The position numbers and the translations under genes were made by a program. 9,528 nucleotides of DNA from Deltaproteobacteria bacterium. GTDB taxonomy: Bacteria > Desulfobacterota > DSM-4660 > Desulfatiglandales > Desulfatiglandaceae. Positions 1 to 7,096 of this stretch are shown in pieces; within the stretch, counting starts at the first letter, position 1; every line of letters begins with the position of its first letter. The stretch lies in contig JAOZQV010000126.1 of NCBI GenBank assembly GCA_029932035.1, positions 1-9,528 of the forward strand, read 5' to 3'. Under the pieces are notes generated by a model. The model was not told the origin of the DNA. It did not search any database and was given only the letters and a program-made list of their open reading frames with translations.

Positions 1-16
1 GGCGCGAATCAAGAAA

Positions 17-25
17 GGGGAGGGG
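17..25 (+). promoter_or_regulatory. Ribosome binding site of rsmA
   Basis: A purine run GGGGAGGGG lies just before the TTG at 29, with the GGAGG core ending 5 bases upstream. It is the main reason for choosing TTG as the start, because no ATG lies nearby in this frame ahead of the conserved core. Confidence 0.6.
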
Positions 26-28
26 AAA

Positions 29-886
29 TTGGCGCGTCACGGAGCATTAGGTCCAAGAGCAACATTGAGACCCAAAAAATGGCTGGGACAGCATTTTCTT
101 ATTGATGAAGGGATTATTGAAAAAATCATTGCTTCGGCACGATTCCAGTCGTCCGATGTAGTTCTGGAAATTGGACCTGGACAGGGCGCCCTGACCCTTC
201 CCCTTTCTAAGACCGTTTCACACGTTATGGCCGTCGAAAAGGACATCCGCCTTGCTAATTTACTTCAGAAGAAGCTCTCAAATTTGGGGATTTCCAATGT
301 AACCCTTATAAACCACGATATCCTGACCTTTGATTTTAACGGGATCAAACCCCGACCTTCAGGCAAGATTCAGATCATAGGGAATATTCCTTACAACATC
401 TCCTCCCCTCTCTTAGAAAAACTGATAAAAAATCGGAAAATTGCGGCAAGGGCGATCCTTATGTTTCAATTAGAGGTTGCCAGAAGGTTAACCTCAGCTC
501 CTTGCACAAAAGCCTACGGGGCCATGACCCTTCTGATTCAATACCATGCGAGATCGACCTGCCTGTTGGCGGTGTCCAGGAAGGCTTTTTATCCTGTGCC
601 AAAGGTCGATTCAATGATCGTGGAGATCGACCTGGGGCGGCCGTATCCCAATCAGGGAGTGGATGATGATCACTTCAGGAAGGTGGTAAAAGGGGCATTT
701 GCTCACAGGAGAAAGACCATAGTGAATTCCATGAAGGGATTTTTGCCCTCCTGGACACCTGACCTGCTTATGGACCGAATGAAAGCCTGCGGGATTGATC
801 CCAAAAGACGGGCCGAGACCCTTAGTATGGATGAATTCTTGCGGCTTGCCACTGCCCTTGCAATTGACAAGTGCGAAACAGAGTGA
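29..886 (+). CDS. rsmA: 16S rRNA (adenine1518-N6/adenine1519-N6)-dimethyltransferase RsmA (KsgA)
   Basis: RsmA uses SAM to dimethylate two adjacent adenines in the 3' terminal helix of 16S rRNA, a late step of small-subunit assembly in the cytoplasm. The 285-residue product has the family landmarks in order: KKWLGQHFL near residues 16-24, the SAM-binding motif LEIGPGQGALT at 46-56, the catalytic motif NIPYNI at 119-124, QLEVARRL at 147-154, FYPVPKVDS at 187-195, and the RNA-facing FAHRRKT at 224-230. Length is normal. The start is a TTG with a strong purine-rich ribosome site. The frame is open back to the window edge, so an upstream start cannot be excluded. It is followed 29 bases later by panC and is probably co-transcribed. 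It is a SAM user placed two genes before metK. Identification is by motif and is firm. Confidence 0.95.
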   Translation: MARHGALGPRATLRPKKWLGQHFLIDEGIIEKIIASARFQSSDVVLEIGPGQGALTLPLSKTVSHVMAVEKDIRLANLLQKKLSNLGISNVTLINHDILTFDFNGIKPRPSGKIQIIGNIPYNISSPLLEKLIKNRKIAARAILMFQLEVARRLTSAPCTKAYGAMTLLIQYHARSTCLLAVSRKAFYPVPKVDSMIVEIDLGRPYPNQGVDDDHFRKVVKGAFAHRRKTIVNSMKGFLPSWTPDLLMDRMKACGIDPKRRAETLSMDEFLRLATALAIDKCETE

Positions 887-903
887 TATTATTTAAAGTT
901 TTT

Positions 904-909
904 GAAGGA
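904..909 (+). promoter_or_regulatory. Ribosome binding site deciding the panC start
   Basis: GAAGGA lies 6 bases before the ATG at 916. It favours that ATG over the in-frame ATG at 871, which sits inside the end of rsmA and would add 15 residues unlike the family N-terminus. Confidence 0.6.
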
Positions 910-915
910 TTTTGC

Positions 916-1770
916 ATGGAAGTTATAGAAACAGTTCAAGAGATGCAGCAGAGATCCGAGGCGCTGCGATCGGCAGGGCAGACGATTTCCCTGGTGCCGA
1001 CAATGGGTTTTTTGCATGAAGGCCACCTTGAATTGATGCGTGTGGGGAAAAAGCACTCCGATAAACTAATCATCAGCATTTTTGTCAATCCTTCCCAGTT
1101 TGGCCCTGGAGAGGACCTTGACCGGTACCCAAGAGACAAAGAGGGCGACCTGGAAAAGGCCAGTGATGTCGGGGTAAATATCGTCTTTATGCCATCCGCC
1201 GAGGAGATGTATCAGGAAGGATATCAGACTGAGGTACAGCTAAAAAGCCTCCCTCAACACCTCTGCGGTCTCTCGAGATCCGGTCACTTTGATGGGGTTG
1301 CCACAGTGGTCGCCAAGCTGTTTAATATTACAAGGCCACATATGGCGGTTTTTGGCCAGAAAGACTACCAGCAGTTAGCGGTTATAAGCCGAATGGTTAT
1401 GGACCTCAATATGGACATTAAGATCTTAGGCGTCCCTACTGTCAGAGAACCGGACGGATTGGCCATGAGCTCCCGTAATAATTATCTAAGGCCTGAAGAG
1501 AGGAAGTCCGCGCTATCCCTCAAAAAATCAATGGATCTCGCAGGAGAGTTGTTCCAGGGAGGAGAAAAAAAGCCAAAAGTCATAAGAAATGCAGTTCAGT
1601 CCCTGATCCTTGGCCATCCGTTTACAGCGATCGACTATATCGCCCTCTGTGATCCTGTAACATTAGACGATGTTGAAGCGCTTGGTGATAAAAACCTGCT
1701 TGCCTTAGCAGTCAGGGTGGGAAAGACCAGATTGATAGATAATTGCTTGCTTAAAAAAGATTCAGAGTAA
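916..1770 (+). CDS. panC: Pantothenate synthetase (pantoate--beta-alanine ligase)
   Basis: PanC joins pantoate and beta-alanine using ATP, by way of a pantoyl-adenylate, in the last step of pantothenate (coenzyme A precursor) synthesis. From the ATG at 916 the product is 284 residues, the usual size. Visible landmarks are PTMGFLHEGH at 28-37 (the HIGH-like nucleotide site, H34 and H37), FVNPSQF at 56-62, SGHFDGVATVV at 122-132 (pantoate/beta-alanine side), FGQKDYQQL at 146-154, and REPDGLAMSSRN at 177-188, whose MSSRN is the KMSKS-like loop. All are intact. It lies 29 bases after rsmA and 27 bases before metK, so one transcript is likely. panB and panD are not in the window. Function is certain at family level; the start is chosen on ribosome site and length. 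Confidence 0.96.
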   Translation: MEVIETVQEMQQRSEALRSAGQTISLVPTMGFLHEGHLELMRVGKKHSDKLIISIFVNPSQFGPGEDLDRYPRDKEGDLEKASDVGVNIVFMPSAEEMYQEGYQTEVQLKSLPQHLCGLSRSGHFDGVATVVAKLFNITRPHMAVFGQKDYQQLAVISRMVMDLNMDIKILGVPTVREPDGLAMSSRNNYLRPEERKSALSLKKSMDLAGELFQGGEKKPKVIRNAVQSLILGHPFTAIDYIALCDPVTLDDVEALGDKNLLALAVRVGKTRLIDNCLLKKDSE

Positions 1771-1797
1771 AAATAACTATCTAAAAAGGAGAAATTT

Positions 1798-2964
1798 ATG
1801 AAACCCTTAAACTTTCTGTTTACCTCAGAGTCAGTAACCGAAGGTCATCCCGATAAGGTTGCAGACAAGATATCCGACAATATTTTGGACAAAATCTTTG
1901 AGCAGGATCCTAATGCACGGGTGGCCTGTGAAACTTTAGTTACCACCGGCATGGCCATGATCTCAGGAGAAATTACCACAACAGCCTACGTGCACATGCC
2001 GGAGGTTGTAAGAGAGACGATCAAAGATATTGGTTACAAGAACTCCTCCATGGGGTTTGACTGGGAGACGTGCGCGGTACTTTCTACCATTGACAAGCAG
2101 TCTCCTGATATTGCCGTGGGGGTTGACGATGGCACAGGCCTTTTCAAGGAGCAGGGGGCCGGCGATCAGGGGCTTATGTTTGGCTATGCCTGTAAGGATA
2201 CCCCGCCGCTTATGCCAATGCCGATTTACTTGGCCCACGGGCTGACTAAGAGATTGGCCCATGTGAGAAAATCGGGACAGCTCCCCTGGCTCAGACCGGA
2301 TGGCAAGTCCCAGGTGACCGTGGAATATGTGGACGGTAGACCATCCAGTATCCACTCGGTGGTTATCGCGGCCCAGCACGCCCCTGATGTGGATTACGAC
2401 ACTCTTCGCGAGGCTATTATTGAGAAGGTTATCAGAGAGGTGATACCAAAGGAGATGTTGGTTGATAAGACAGAGTATTTCATAAACACGACCGGCAGGT
2501 TTGTGGTGGGCGGACCATTAGGGGATTGCGGTCTGACCGGACGTAAGATCATTATGGATACCTACGGTGGTTTCGGTTACCACGGTGGCGGGGCCTTTTC
2601 AGGAAAGGACCCTTCCAAGGTGGACAGGAGCGCCTCATATATGTGCCGGTATATTGCCAAAAACATAGTGGCAGCCGGGTTAGCTGAAAAATGCGAAATA
2701 CAGGTAGCATACACTATCGGCCGGGCTGAACCGGTTTCGGTGATGGTGGGGGCCTCCAGTACGGGTGTTGTTCCCAGCAGTGCGCTTACGGAAATAGTCA
2801 AGAAAGAATTCGATCTGAGGCCTGCTGCAATCATTGAGCGCCTTGATCTTCTCAGGCCTATTTATGGGAAGACCTCCAACTATGGACATTTCGGTCGGGA
2901 GAAACCGGAGTTTACCTGGGAAAAGACTGATGCTGTAGAAACGCTCAAGAAAGCGGTGAAGTAG
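1798..2964 (+). CDS. metK: S-adenosylmethionine synthetase
   Basis: MetK makes SAM from methionine and ATP, releasing phosphate and pyrophosphate; the family usually works as a cytosolic tetramer. The 388-residue product has the standard three-domain length and signatures: FTSESVTEGHPDK at 8-20 (with the ATP-site histidine of GHPD), GAGDQGLMFGYA at 120-131 (the family's first signature), GDCGLTGRKI at 242-251, and the glycine-rich GGGAFSGKDPSKVDRS at 263-278 (second signature). A good AAGGAG ribosome site at 1786-1791 precedes the ATG by 6 bases. The 27-base gap after panC leaves no room for a SAM riboswitch. Downstream, a heptamer-repeat element separates it from ahcY, whose product removes SAH formed when SAM is used. 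Nothing is missing or disrupted. Confidence 0.97.
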   Translation: MKPLNFLFTSESVTEGHPDKVADKISDNILDKIFEQDPNARVACETLVTTGMAMISGEITTTAYVHMPEVVRETIKDIGYKNSSMGFDWETCAVLSTIDKQSPDIAVGVDDGTGLFKEQGAGDQGLMFGYACKDTPPLMPMPIYLAHGLTKRLAHVRKSGQLPWLRPDGKSQVTVEYVDGRPSSIHSVVIAAQHAPDVDYDTLREAIIEKVIREVIPKEMLVDKTEYFINTTGRFVVGGPLGDCGLTGRKIIMDTYGGFGYHGGGAFSGKDPSKVDRSASYMCRYIAKNIVAAGLAEKCEIQVAYTIGRAEPVSVMVGASSTGVVPSSALTEIVKKEFDLRPAAIIERLDLLRPIYGKTSNYGHFGREKPEFTWEKTDAVETLKKAVK

Positions 2965-2970
2965 AGTAAC

Positions 2971-3023
2971 AGGGGTTGCGGGTTACGGGTTTGAAACTTT
3001 AAACTTGAAACTGGATGCTGGTC
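2971..3023 (+). repeat. Intergenic heptanucleotide-repeat element, copy 1 (metK-ahcY)
   Basis: Seven bases after the metK stop, the gap reads as consecutive 7-bp units: AGGGGTT, GCGGGTT, ACGGGTT, TGAAACT, TTAAACT, TGAAACT, then GGAT and GCTGG. The same block order, (RCGGGTT)n then TGAAACY, TTAAACT and RCTGGAT-like units, recurs after glnS. Both copies are preceded by the same AACAGG. It codes for nothing in frame with a neighbour, since ahcY starts later at 3087. Function is unknown. Confidence 0.8.
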
Positions 3024-3073
3024 GAAGATCCCGTTTTCAGCGGGGATGATGGAAATATAACAAAACAAAAAGT

Positions 3074-3078
3074 GAGGA
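3074..3078 (+). promoter_or_regulatory. Ribosome binding site deciding the ahcY start
   Basis: GAGGA lies 8 bases before the ATG at 3087. The longer in-frame start at 3015 falls within the heptamer-repeat element and would add 24 residues unlike the family, so 3087 is preferred. Confidence 0.6.
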
Positions 3079-3086
3079 TAAAAGTA

Positions 3087-4412
3087 ATGGATTATGATAT
3101 CAAAGATATTAATTTGGCGGCAAAGGGCCGGTTGAGGATAGAATGGGCCGAAATGAGTATGGCGGTCCTCAGGACCATTAAAGAACGTTTCTCAAAGGAA
3201 AAACCTCTTAAAGGGATCAGGCTTTCCGCCTGTCTGCATGTCACAACGGAAACAGCCGCCCTTGTAAAGACCCTGAAGGCAGGGGGGGCTGAGGTAGTGG
3301 TATGCGCGTCTAACCCCCTCTCAACCCAGGACGATGTAGCAGCCTCTTTGGTGGCCGATGATGAGGTCCCGGTTTTTGCTATTAAAGGGGAGGACCACGC
3401 GACCTACTACAGCCATATTCTTTCCGCGCTCAGGCACGAGCCTCACATTACAATGGATGACGGCGCAGACCTGGTGAGTTCGCTTCATTTTATTGCCTTG
3501 AAAAAATGGAATGATTTAGAGTCCTCTGTCAGTGAGTGGGCAAAAACCCTCTCTGATGAGGAAAGAGACAGATTCCTTTCAAACATTATCGGCGGGACTG
3601 AGGAGACAACTACAGGAGTGATCCGGTTGAGGAGCATGGAGAATGACGGGGTGCTCCAATTCCCTATCGTTTCCGTAAACGATGCCAATACCAAGCACCT
3701 CTTTGATAACCGTTACGGAACAGGGCAGAGCACAGTGGATGGCATTATAAGGGCCACCAATCGTCTCCTTGCAGGCTCTACCTTCGTAGTCAGCGGATAC
3801 GGCTGGTGCGGAAGGGGTGTGGCAACTAAGGCCAAGGGTCATGGCGCACACGTGATTGTATGTGAAGTGGATCCCCTGCGGGCCCTTGAAGCGGCCATGG
3901 ACGGGTTTCAGGTAATGCCGATTGCCAAGGCGGCCCCGTTGGGAGATTTCTTCTGTACCCTTACGGGGGATATCAACGTTATCAGGACCGAGCACTTCCT
4001 GGCAATGAAGGAAGGGGCCATGATCGCAAATTCAGGCCACTTTGACGTGGAATTAGACCTTGAAGGACTTGCAGAATCGTCAGCGAGCAGACGTCCGATA
4101 AGGGAGTTTGTGGAAGAATTTGTCCTCAACAATGGACGAAGGGTTTATCTGTTGGGTGAAGGGAGACTCATCAATTTGGCCGCGGCAGAAGGTCATCCCT
4201 CCAGTGTCATGGACATGAGCTTCGCAAATCAGGCCCTCTCTGCAGAATATATGGCAAAGGAACATGCGACACTCAAGAAACAGGTCTATCCGGTCCCCCT
4301 TGAGATAGACCAGGAGATCGCCCGGTTAAAGCTTTCGTCCATGGGGATCGAAATAGACACATTGACAGAAGAGCAGGAACGTTATCTCTCCTCATGGGAA
4401 ATAGGGACTTGA
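3087..4412 (+). CDS. ahcY: Adenosylhomocysteinase (SAH hydrolase), archaeal/Thermotoga-like type
   Basis: AhcY reversibly splits S-adenosylhomocysteine to adenosine and homocysteine with tightly bound NAD, relieving product inhibition of methyltransferases. From ATG 3087 it is 441 residues. Substrate-site landmarks are HVTTETA at 51-57, MDDGAD at 123-128, EETTTG at 182-187, and K203/D207/N208 in NTKHLFDN. The NAD-binding Rossmann motif GYGWCGRG is at 237-244, followed by SGHFDVELD at 316-324. The NRYGTGQS and GYGWCGRG wording and the C-terminus, ending shortly after an EQERYLSSW stretch, resemble archaeal and Thermotoga enzymes. It lacks the DHYRY-type tail of the mammalian enzyme. It follows metK (122-bp gap) and precedes glnS (37-bp gap). 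I saw no SAH-riboswitch-like sequence in the leader. Family call is firm; subtype is from recalled sequence patterns. Confidence 0.95.
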   Translation: MDYDIKDINLAAKGRLRIEWAEMSMAVLRTIKERFSKEKPLKGIRLSACLHVTTETAALVKTLKAGGAEVVVCASNPLSTQDDVAASLVADDEVPVFAIKGEDHATYYSHILSALRHEPHITMDDGADLVSSLHFIALKKWNDLESSVSEWAKTLSDEERDRFLSNIIGGTEETTTGVIRLRSMENDGVLQFPIVSVNDANTKHLFDNRYGTGQSTVDGIIRATNRLLAGSTFVVSGYGWCGRGVATKAKGHGAHVIVCEVDPLRALEAAMDGFQVMPIAKAAPLGDFFCTLTGDINVIRTEHFLAMKEGAMIANSGHFDVELDLEGLAESSASRRPIREFVEEFVLNNGRRVYLLGEGRLINLAAAEGHPSSVMDMSFANQALSAEYMAKEHATLKKQVYPVPLEIDQEIARLKLSSMGIEIDTLTEEQERYLSSWEIGT

Positions 4413-4449
4413 AGTAAGTTAAAATGAGAGACGAAAGGGAACCATCAAA

Positions 4450-6180
4450 ATGAATACCCCCGATTCAACCCCCTCCCTGGATTTTATCCGGTCTATTATT
4501 ACAGAAGACCTGAAAGCAAACAAAAACCATGGGACAATTCATACACGTTTCCCGCCGGAACCAAATGGCTATCTGCATATCGGACACGCCAAATCTATCT
4601 GTCTTAATTTCGGCATTGCAACGGAATTTGGCGGTCTTTGCAATCTGAGGTTTGATGATACAAATCCAATAAAAGAAGAGGAGGAGTTTGTTGAATCGAT
4701 AAAAGAGGATGTCCGATGGCTCGGATTTGATTGGGAAGACCGTCTCTACTACGCATCTGACTACTTTGATCAACTTTATAAATATGCTGTACAGTTGATC
4801 AAAAACGGCAAGGCTTATGTTGACGACTTGACTCCTGATGAAATTCGTGAATACCGCGGCACCTTAACTGAGTCAGGCAGGGAGAGCCCCTATCGCACCC
4901 GATCGGTTGAAGAAAACCTGAGCATGTTTGAACGTATGCGGGCAGGAGAATTTGAAGATGGCTCCCGGGTACTTCGGGCAAAGATCGATATGGCATCCCC
5001 TAATTTAAATATGCGGGATCCTGTTCTGTATCGTGTTTTACATGCTGCCCATCACAGGACGGGTAAAAAATGGTGCATCTATCCCATGTATGATTTTACC
5101 CATGGTCAGTCCGATTCCATCGAGGGGATTACCCACTCCCTTTGCACTCTCGAATTTGAAGATCACAGACCCCTATACGACTGGTTTGTGAATGAACTGA
5201 AAATCTTTGCACCACAACAGATCGAATTTGCCAGACTCAATCTCTCTTACACTGTCATGAGTAAGCGTAAGCTCATGGAATTGGTTGAAGGAGGCGATGT
5301 GACCGGCTGGGATGATCCCCGGTTGCCCACCATATCCGGTATGCGCAGACGAGGGTACACGGCGGAATCAATCCGCAATTTTTGTGAGAGGATCGGGGTT
5401 GCCAAGAGAGAGAGTATGGTTGATATGGCGCTTTTGGAGTATAGCATCCGGGAAGATCTAAACAAGCGGGCCCGACGTGTGATGGCCGTATTGCGTCCCA
5501 TTCGCGTAGTGATTGACAACTATCCCGAAGACGAGACTGAATACTTAGATGCCGAGAATAGTCCGGAAGATCCCGGTATGGGGTCACGTAAGCTTCCCTT
5601 TTCACGCGTGCTGTATATCGAAAAAGATGATTTTCGTGAAGATCCACCTAAAAAGTTTTTCCGCCTGGCGCCCGGTCGTGAGGTACGGCTAAAACACGCA
5701 TATTACATCAAATGTAAAGGAATGGTTAAGGATGAAAAAACCGGTGAGCTGATTGAGCTCCACTGCACTTATGATCCAAAGACACGGGGTGGATGGTCCG
5801 ATGACGGGCGCAAGGTAAGGGGCACATTGCATTGGGTATCAGCAGCCCACTCAATCGAGGCCGAAGTACGACTGTACGACCATCTTTTTGTGAAACCGGA
5901 TCCAAGCGATGAAAAGAACGGCTCTGATTTCAAGGATCATTTAAATCCGAACTCATTAGAAACGCTGACCTCCTGCCGGGTTGAACCAAGTCTTGCAGAC
6001 GCTCCGCCGGGCATGGGCTTTCAGTTCCTCAGGTTGGGCTATTTTTGTGTTGATTCCGTTGATTCCTCAACCGACAGACTTGTGTTCAATCGAACGGTGA
6101 CCCTGCGTGATACATGGGCCAAGATCGAGAAGACGCAGAAGAAGTCTGGAATGCCAGGGAAAAGGAAAAAGGCAGCATAA
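4450..6180 (+). CDS. glnS: Glutaminyl-tRNA synthetase
   Basis: GlnRS is a class I synthetase that charges tRNA-Gln directly with glutamine. The 576-residue product is slightly longer than the E. coli enzyme. The catalytic domain shows PPEPNGYLHIGHAKS from residue 35 (HIGH at 43-46), FDDTNP at 68-73, YPMYDFTHGQSD at 221-232 followed by EGITHSLCTLEFED, a GlnRS hallmark that argues against GluRS, and VMSKRK at 269-274 as the KMSKS loop. The rest, from about residue 340, matches the anticodon-binding beta-barrel region. The protein ends in a lysine-rich tail (TQKKSGMPGKRKKAA). GGGA at 4437-4440 precedes the ATG. It follows ahcY closely and is probably on the same transcript. Whether the genome also has gatCAB cannot be told from this window. 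Confidence 0.96.
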   Translation: MNTPDSTPSLDFIRSIITEDLKANKNHGTIHTRFPPEPNGYLHIGHAKSICLNFGIATEFGGLCNLRFDDTNPIKEEEEFVESIKEDVRWLGFDWEDRLYYASDYFDQLYKYAVQLIKNGKAYVDDLTPDEIREYRGTLTESGRESPYRTRSVEENLSMFERMRAGEFEDGSRVLRAKIDMASPNLNMRDPVLYRVLHAAHHRTGKKWCIYPMYDFTHGQSDSIEGITHSLCTLEFEDHRPLYDWFVNELKIFAPQQIEFARLNLSYTVMSKRKLMELVEGGDVTGWDDPRLPTISGMRRRGYTAESIRNFCERIGVAKRESMVDMALLEYSIREDLNKRARRVMAVLRPIRVVIDNYPEDETEYLDAENSPEDPGMGSRKLPFSRVLYIEKDDFREDPPKKFFRLAPGREVRLKHAYYIKCKGMVKDEKTGELIELHCTYDPKTRGGWSDDGRKVRGTLHWVSAAHSIEAEVRLYDHLFVKPDPSDEKNGSDFKDHLNPNSLETLTSCRVEPSLADAPPGMGFQFLRLGYFCVDSVDSSTDRLVFNRTVTLRDTWAKIEKTQKKSGMPGKRKKAA

Positions 6181-6181
6181 A

Positions 6182-6297
6182 ACAGGATGCGGGTTGCGGG
6201 TTGCGAGTTACGAGTTGCGGGTTTGAAACCTTAAACTGGATACTGGATACTTGATGCTGGATACAGGATGAAAGATGCAGGATGCAAGATGAAGGAT
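6182..6297 (+). repeat. Intergenic heptanucleotide-repeat element, copy 2 (glnS-yqeB)
   Basis: Directly after the glnS stop the sequence falls into 7-bp units: ACAGGAT, then five RCGRGTT units (6189-6223), TGAAACC, a 4-base TTAA spacer, then nine units of the RMWRGAT type (6235-6297: ACTGGAT twice, ACTTGAT, GCTGGAT, ACAGGAT, GAAAGAT, GCAGGAT, GCAAGAT, GAAGGAT). Block order matches copy 1 after metK. The last units form ATG every 7 bases and reach into the start of yqeB. Function is unknown. Confidence 0.85.
6277..6282 (+). promoter_or_regulatory. Ribosome binding site of yqeB, inside the heptamer array
   Basis: GCAGGA, part of one heptamer unit, lies 6 bases before the ATG at 6289. The alternative in-frame ATG at 6268 has only a GGA at 6259-6261 ahead of it. 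Confidence 0.4.
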
Positions 6298-7083
6298 GAG
6301 ATTACAATATGCGTAAAGGGGGGCGGGGACATCGCCTCGGGTGTAGCATGGAGACTCCATCAGTGTGGGTTCAGGGTCTTGATAACAGAGATCCCGAGAC
6401 CCATGGCCGTGAGGCGTAAGGTGGCATTCTGCGAGGCCGTCTATGACGGTCATGCAGAGGTGGAAGGAGTAGAGGCCCTGCTAATAGATGAGGCGAATGA
6501 TAGCCGCCAGGTCTGGGACCAGGGAAAAATACCGATACTTGTTGATCCGGAGTGTGAGACGGCAAAAATGGTTAAATCTGATGTGATTGTTGATGCAATC
6601 TTAGCCAAGAGAAACACCGGAACCCGCATAAGTGATGCGCCTCTTGTCATCGCTCTCGGCCCCGGATTTGAAGCAGGGAGGGATGTGCATTTTGTGGTGG
6701 AGACCAACCGGGGTCATTATCTTGGCAGGCTCTTGACTGAAGGTTCGGCAGAGCCGAACACCGGTGTGCCAGGATCGGTCGCTGGGATATCTAAGGACCG
6801 TGTTCTCCGGTCGCCCGGTAGGGGTATTTGGCAAAACGAGGCAGAGATCGGTGATGTGGTGAGGAAGGGGGGTATGGTGGGATCAGTGGATGGTCAGCCC
6901 GTAAACGCCCTCATCAATGGGGTCTTGAGGGGTATGATCCGTCCAGGAATCCCGGTGACAGAGGGACTGAAGATCGGAGATATCGACCCCAGGGGAGTGA
7001 AGGAACATTGCCACACCATTTCCGAAAAGGCCTTGGCCATAAGCGGTGGGGCGCTGGAAGGGATACTTAGGTTTTTCGGTTAG
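6289..7083 (+). CDS. yqeB: YqeB (EF2563) family selenium-dependent molybdenum hydroxylase maturation protein
   Basis: The family is tied by co-occurrence to selenium-dependent molybdenum hydroxylases, such as some xanthine and purine hydroxylases, and is thought to act in cofactor maturation; its reaction is not established. From ATG 6289 the product is 264 residues, the family size. Landmarks are an N-terminal Rossmann-like VKGGGDIASGVAWRL (residues 9-23), PRPMAVRRKVAFCEAVYDG near 37-54, a central ALGPGFEAGRDVHFVVETNRG, and a C-terminal ISGGALEGIL. A stretch near residues 186-229 (VRKGGMVGSVDG, then GVLRGMIRPG) looks like a biotin/lipoyl-carrier-type hammerhead; this is my inference. The ATG at 6268 would add seven residues that are only heptamer-repeat translation. 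No hydroxylase, selD or XdhC-like gene lies beside it. It is convergent with the next gene. Family call is fairly sure; role is not. Confidence 0.85.
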   Translation: MKDEITICVKGGGDIASGVAWRLHQCGFRVLITEIPRPMAVRRKVAFCEAVYDGHAEVEGVEALLIDEANDSRQVWDQGKIPILVDPECETAKMVKSDVIVDAILAKRNTGTRISDAPLVIALGPGFEAGRDVHFVVETNRGHYLGRLLTEGSAEPNTGVPGSVAGISKDRVLRSPGRGIWQNEAEIGDVVRKGGMVGSVDGQPVNALINGVLRGMIRPGIPVTEGLKIGDIDPRGVKEHCHTISEKALAISGGALEGILRFFG

Positions 7084-7096
7084 TTAGTGTCTGAAC

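Noticed and set aside
1963..2379. 138-residue minus-strand ORF inside metK
   Set aside because: It is antisense to a fully conserved gene and its sequence is low in recognisable structure; a shadow of metK codon use.
2991..3019. Promoter in heptamer copy 1 (TTGAAA with a -10 at normal spacing)
   Set aside because: TTGAAA is part of the repeat unit, and the hexamer 17 bases later (GATGCT) is a poor -10.
2965..3086. Possible SAH or SAM riboswitch in front of ahcY
   Set aside because: The gap is mostly the heptamer element. After it only a weak stem (ATCCC at 3028-3032 with GGGAT at 3043-3047) is seen, without the conserved core I would expect of an ahcY riboswitch.
3579..3995. 138-residue minus-strand ORF inside ahcY
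   Set aside because: Antisense shadow of the conserved NAD-binding region of ahcY, with no family motifs.
6208..6453. Minus-strand ORF across the heptamer element, ending in a repetitive peptide
   Set aside because: Its C-terminal repetition is just the heptamer array read in reverse (7 bp x 3 gives a 7-residue period). A similar peptide arises from the metK-ahcY element, showing it is repeat translation, not a gene.
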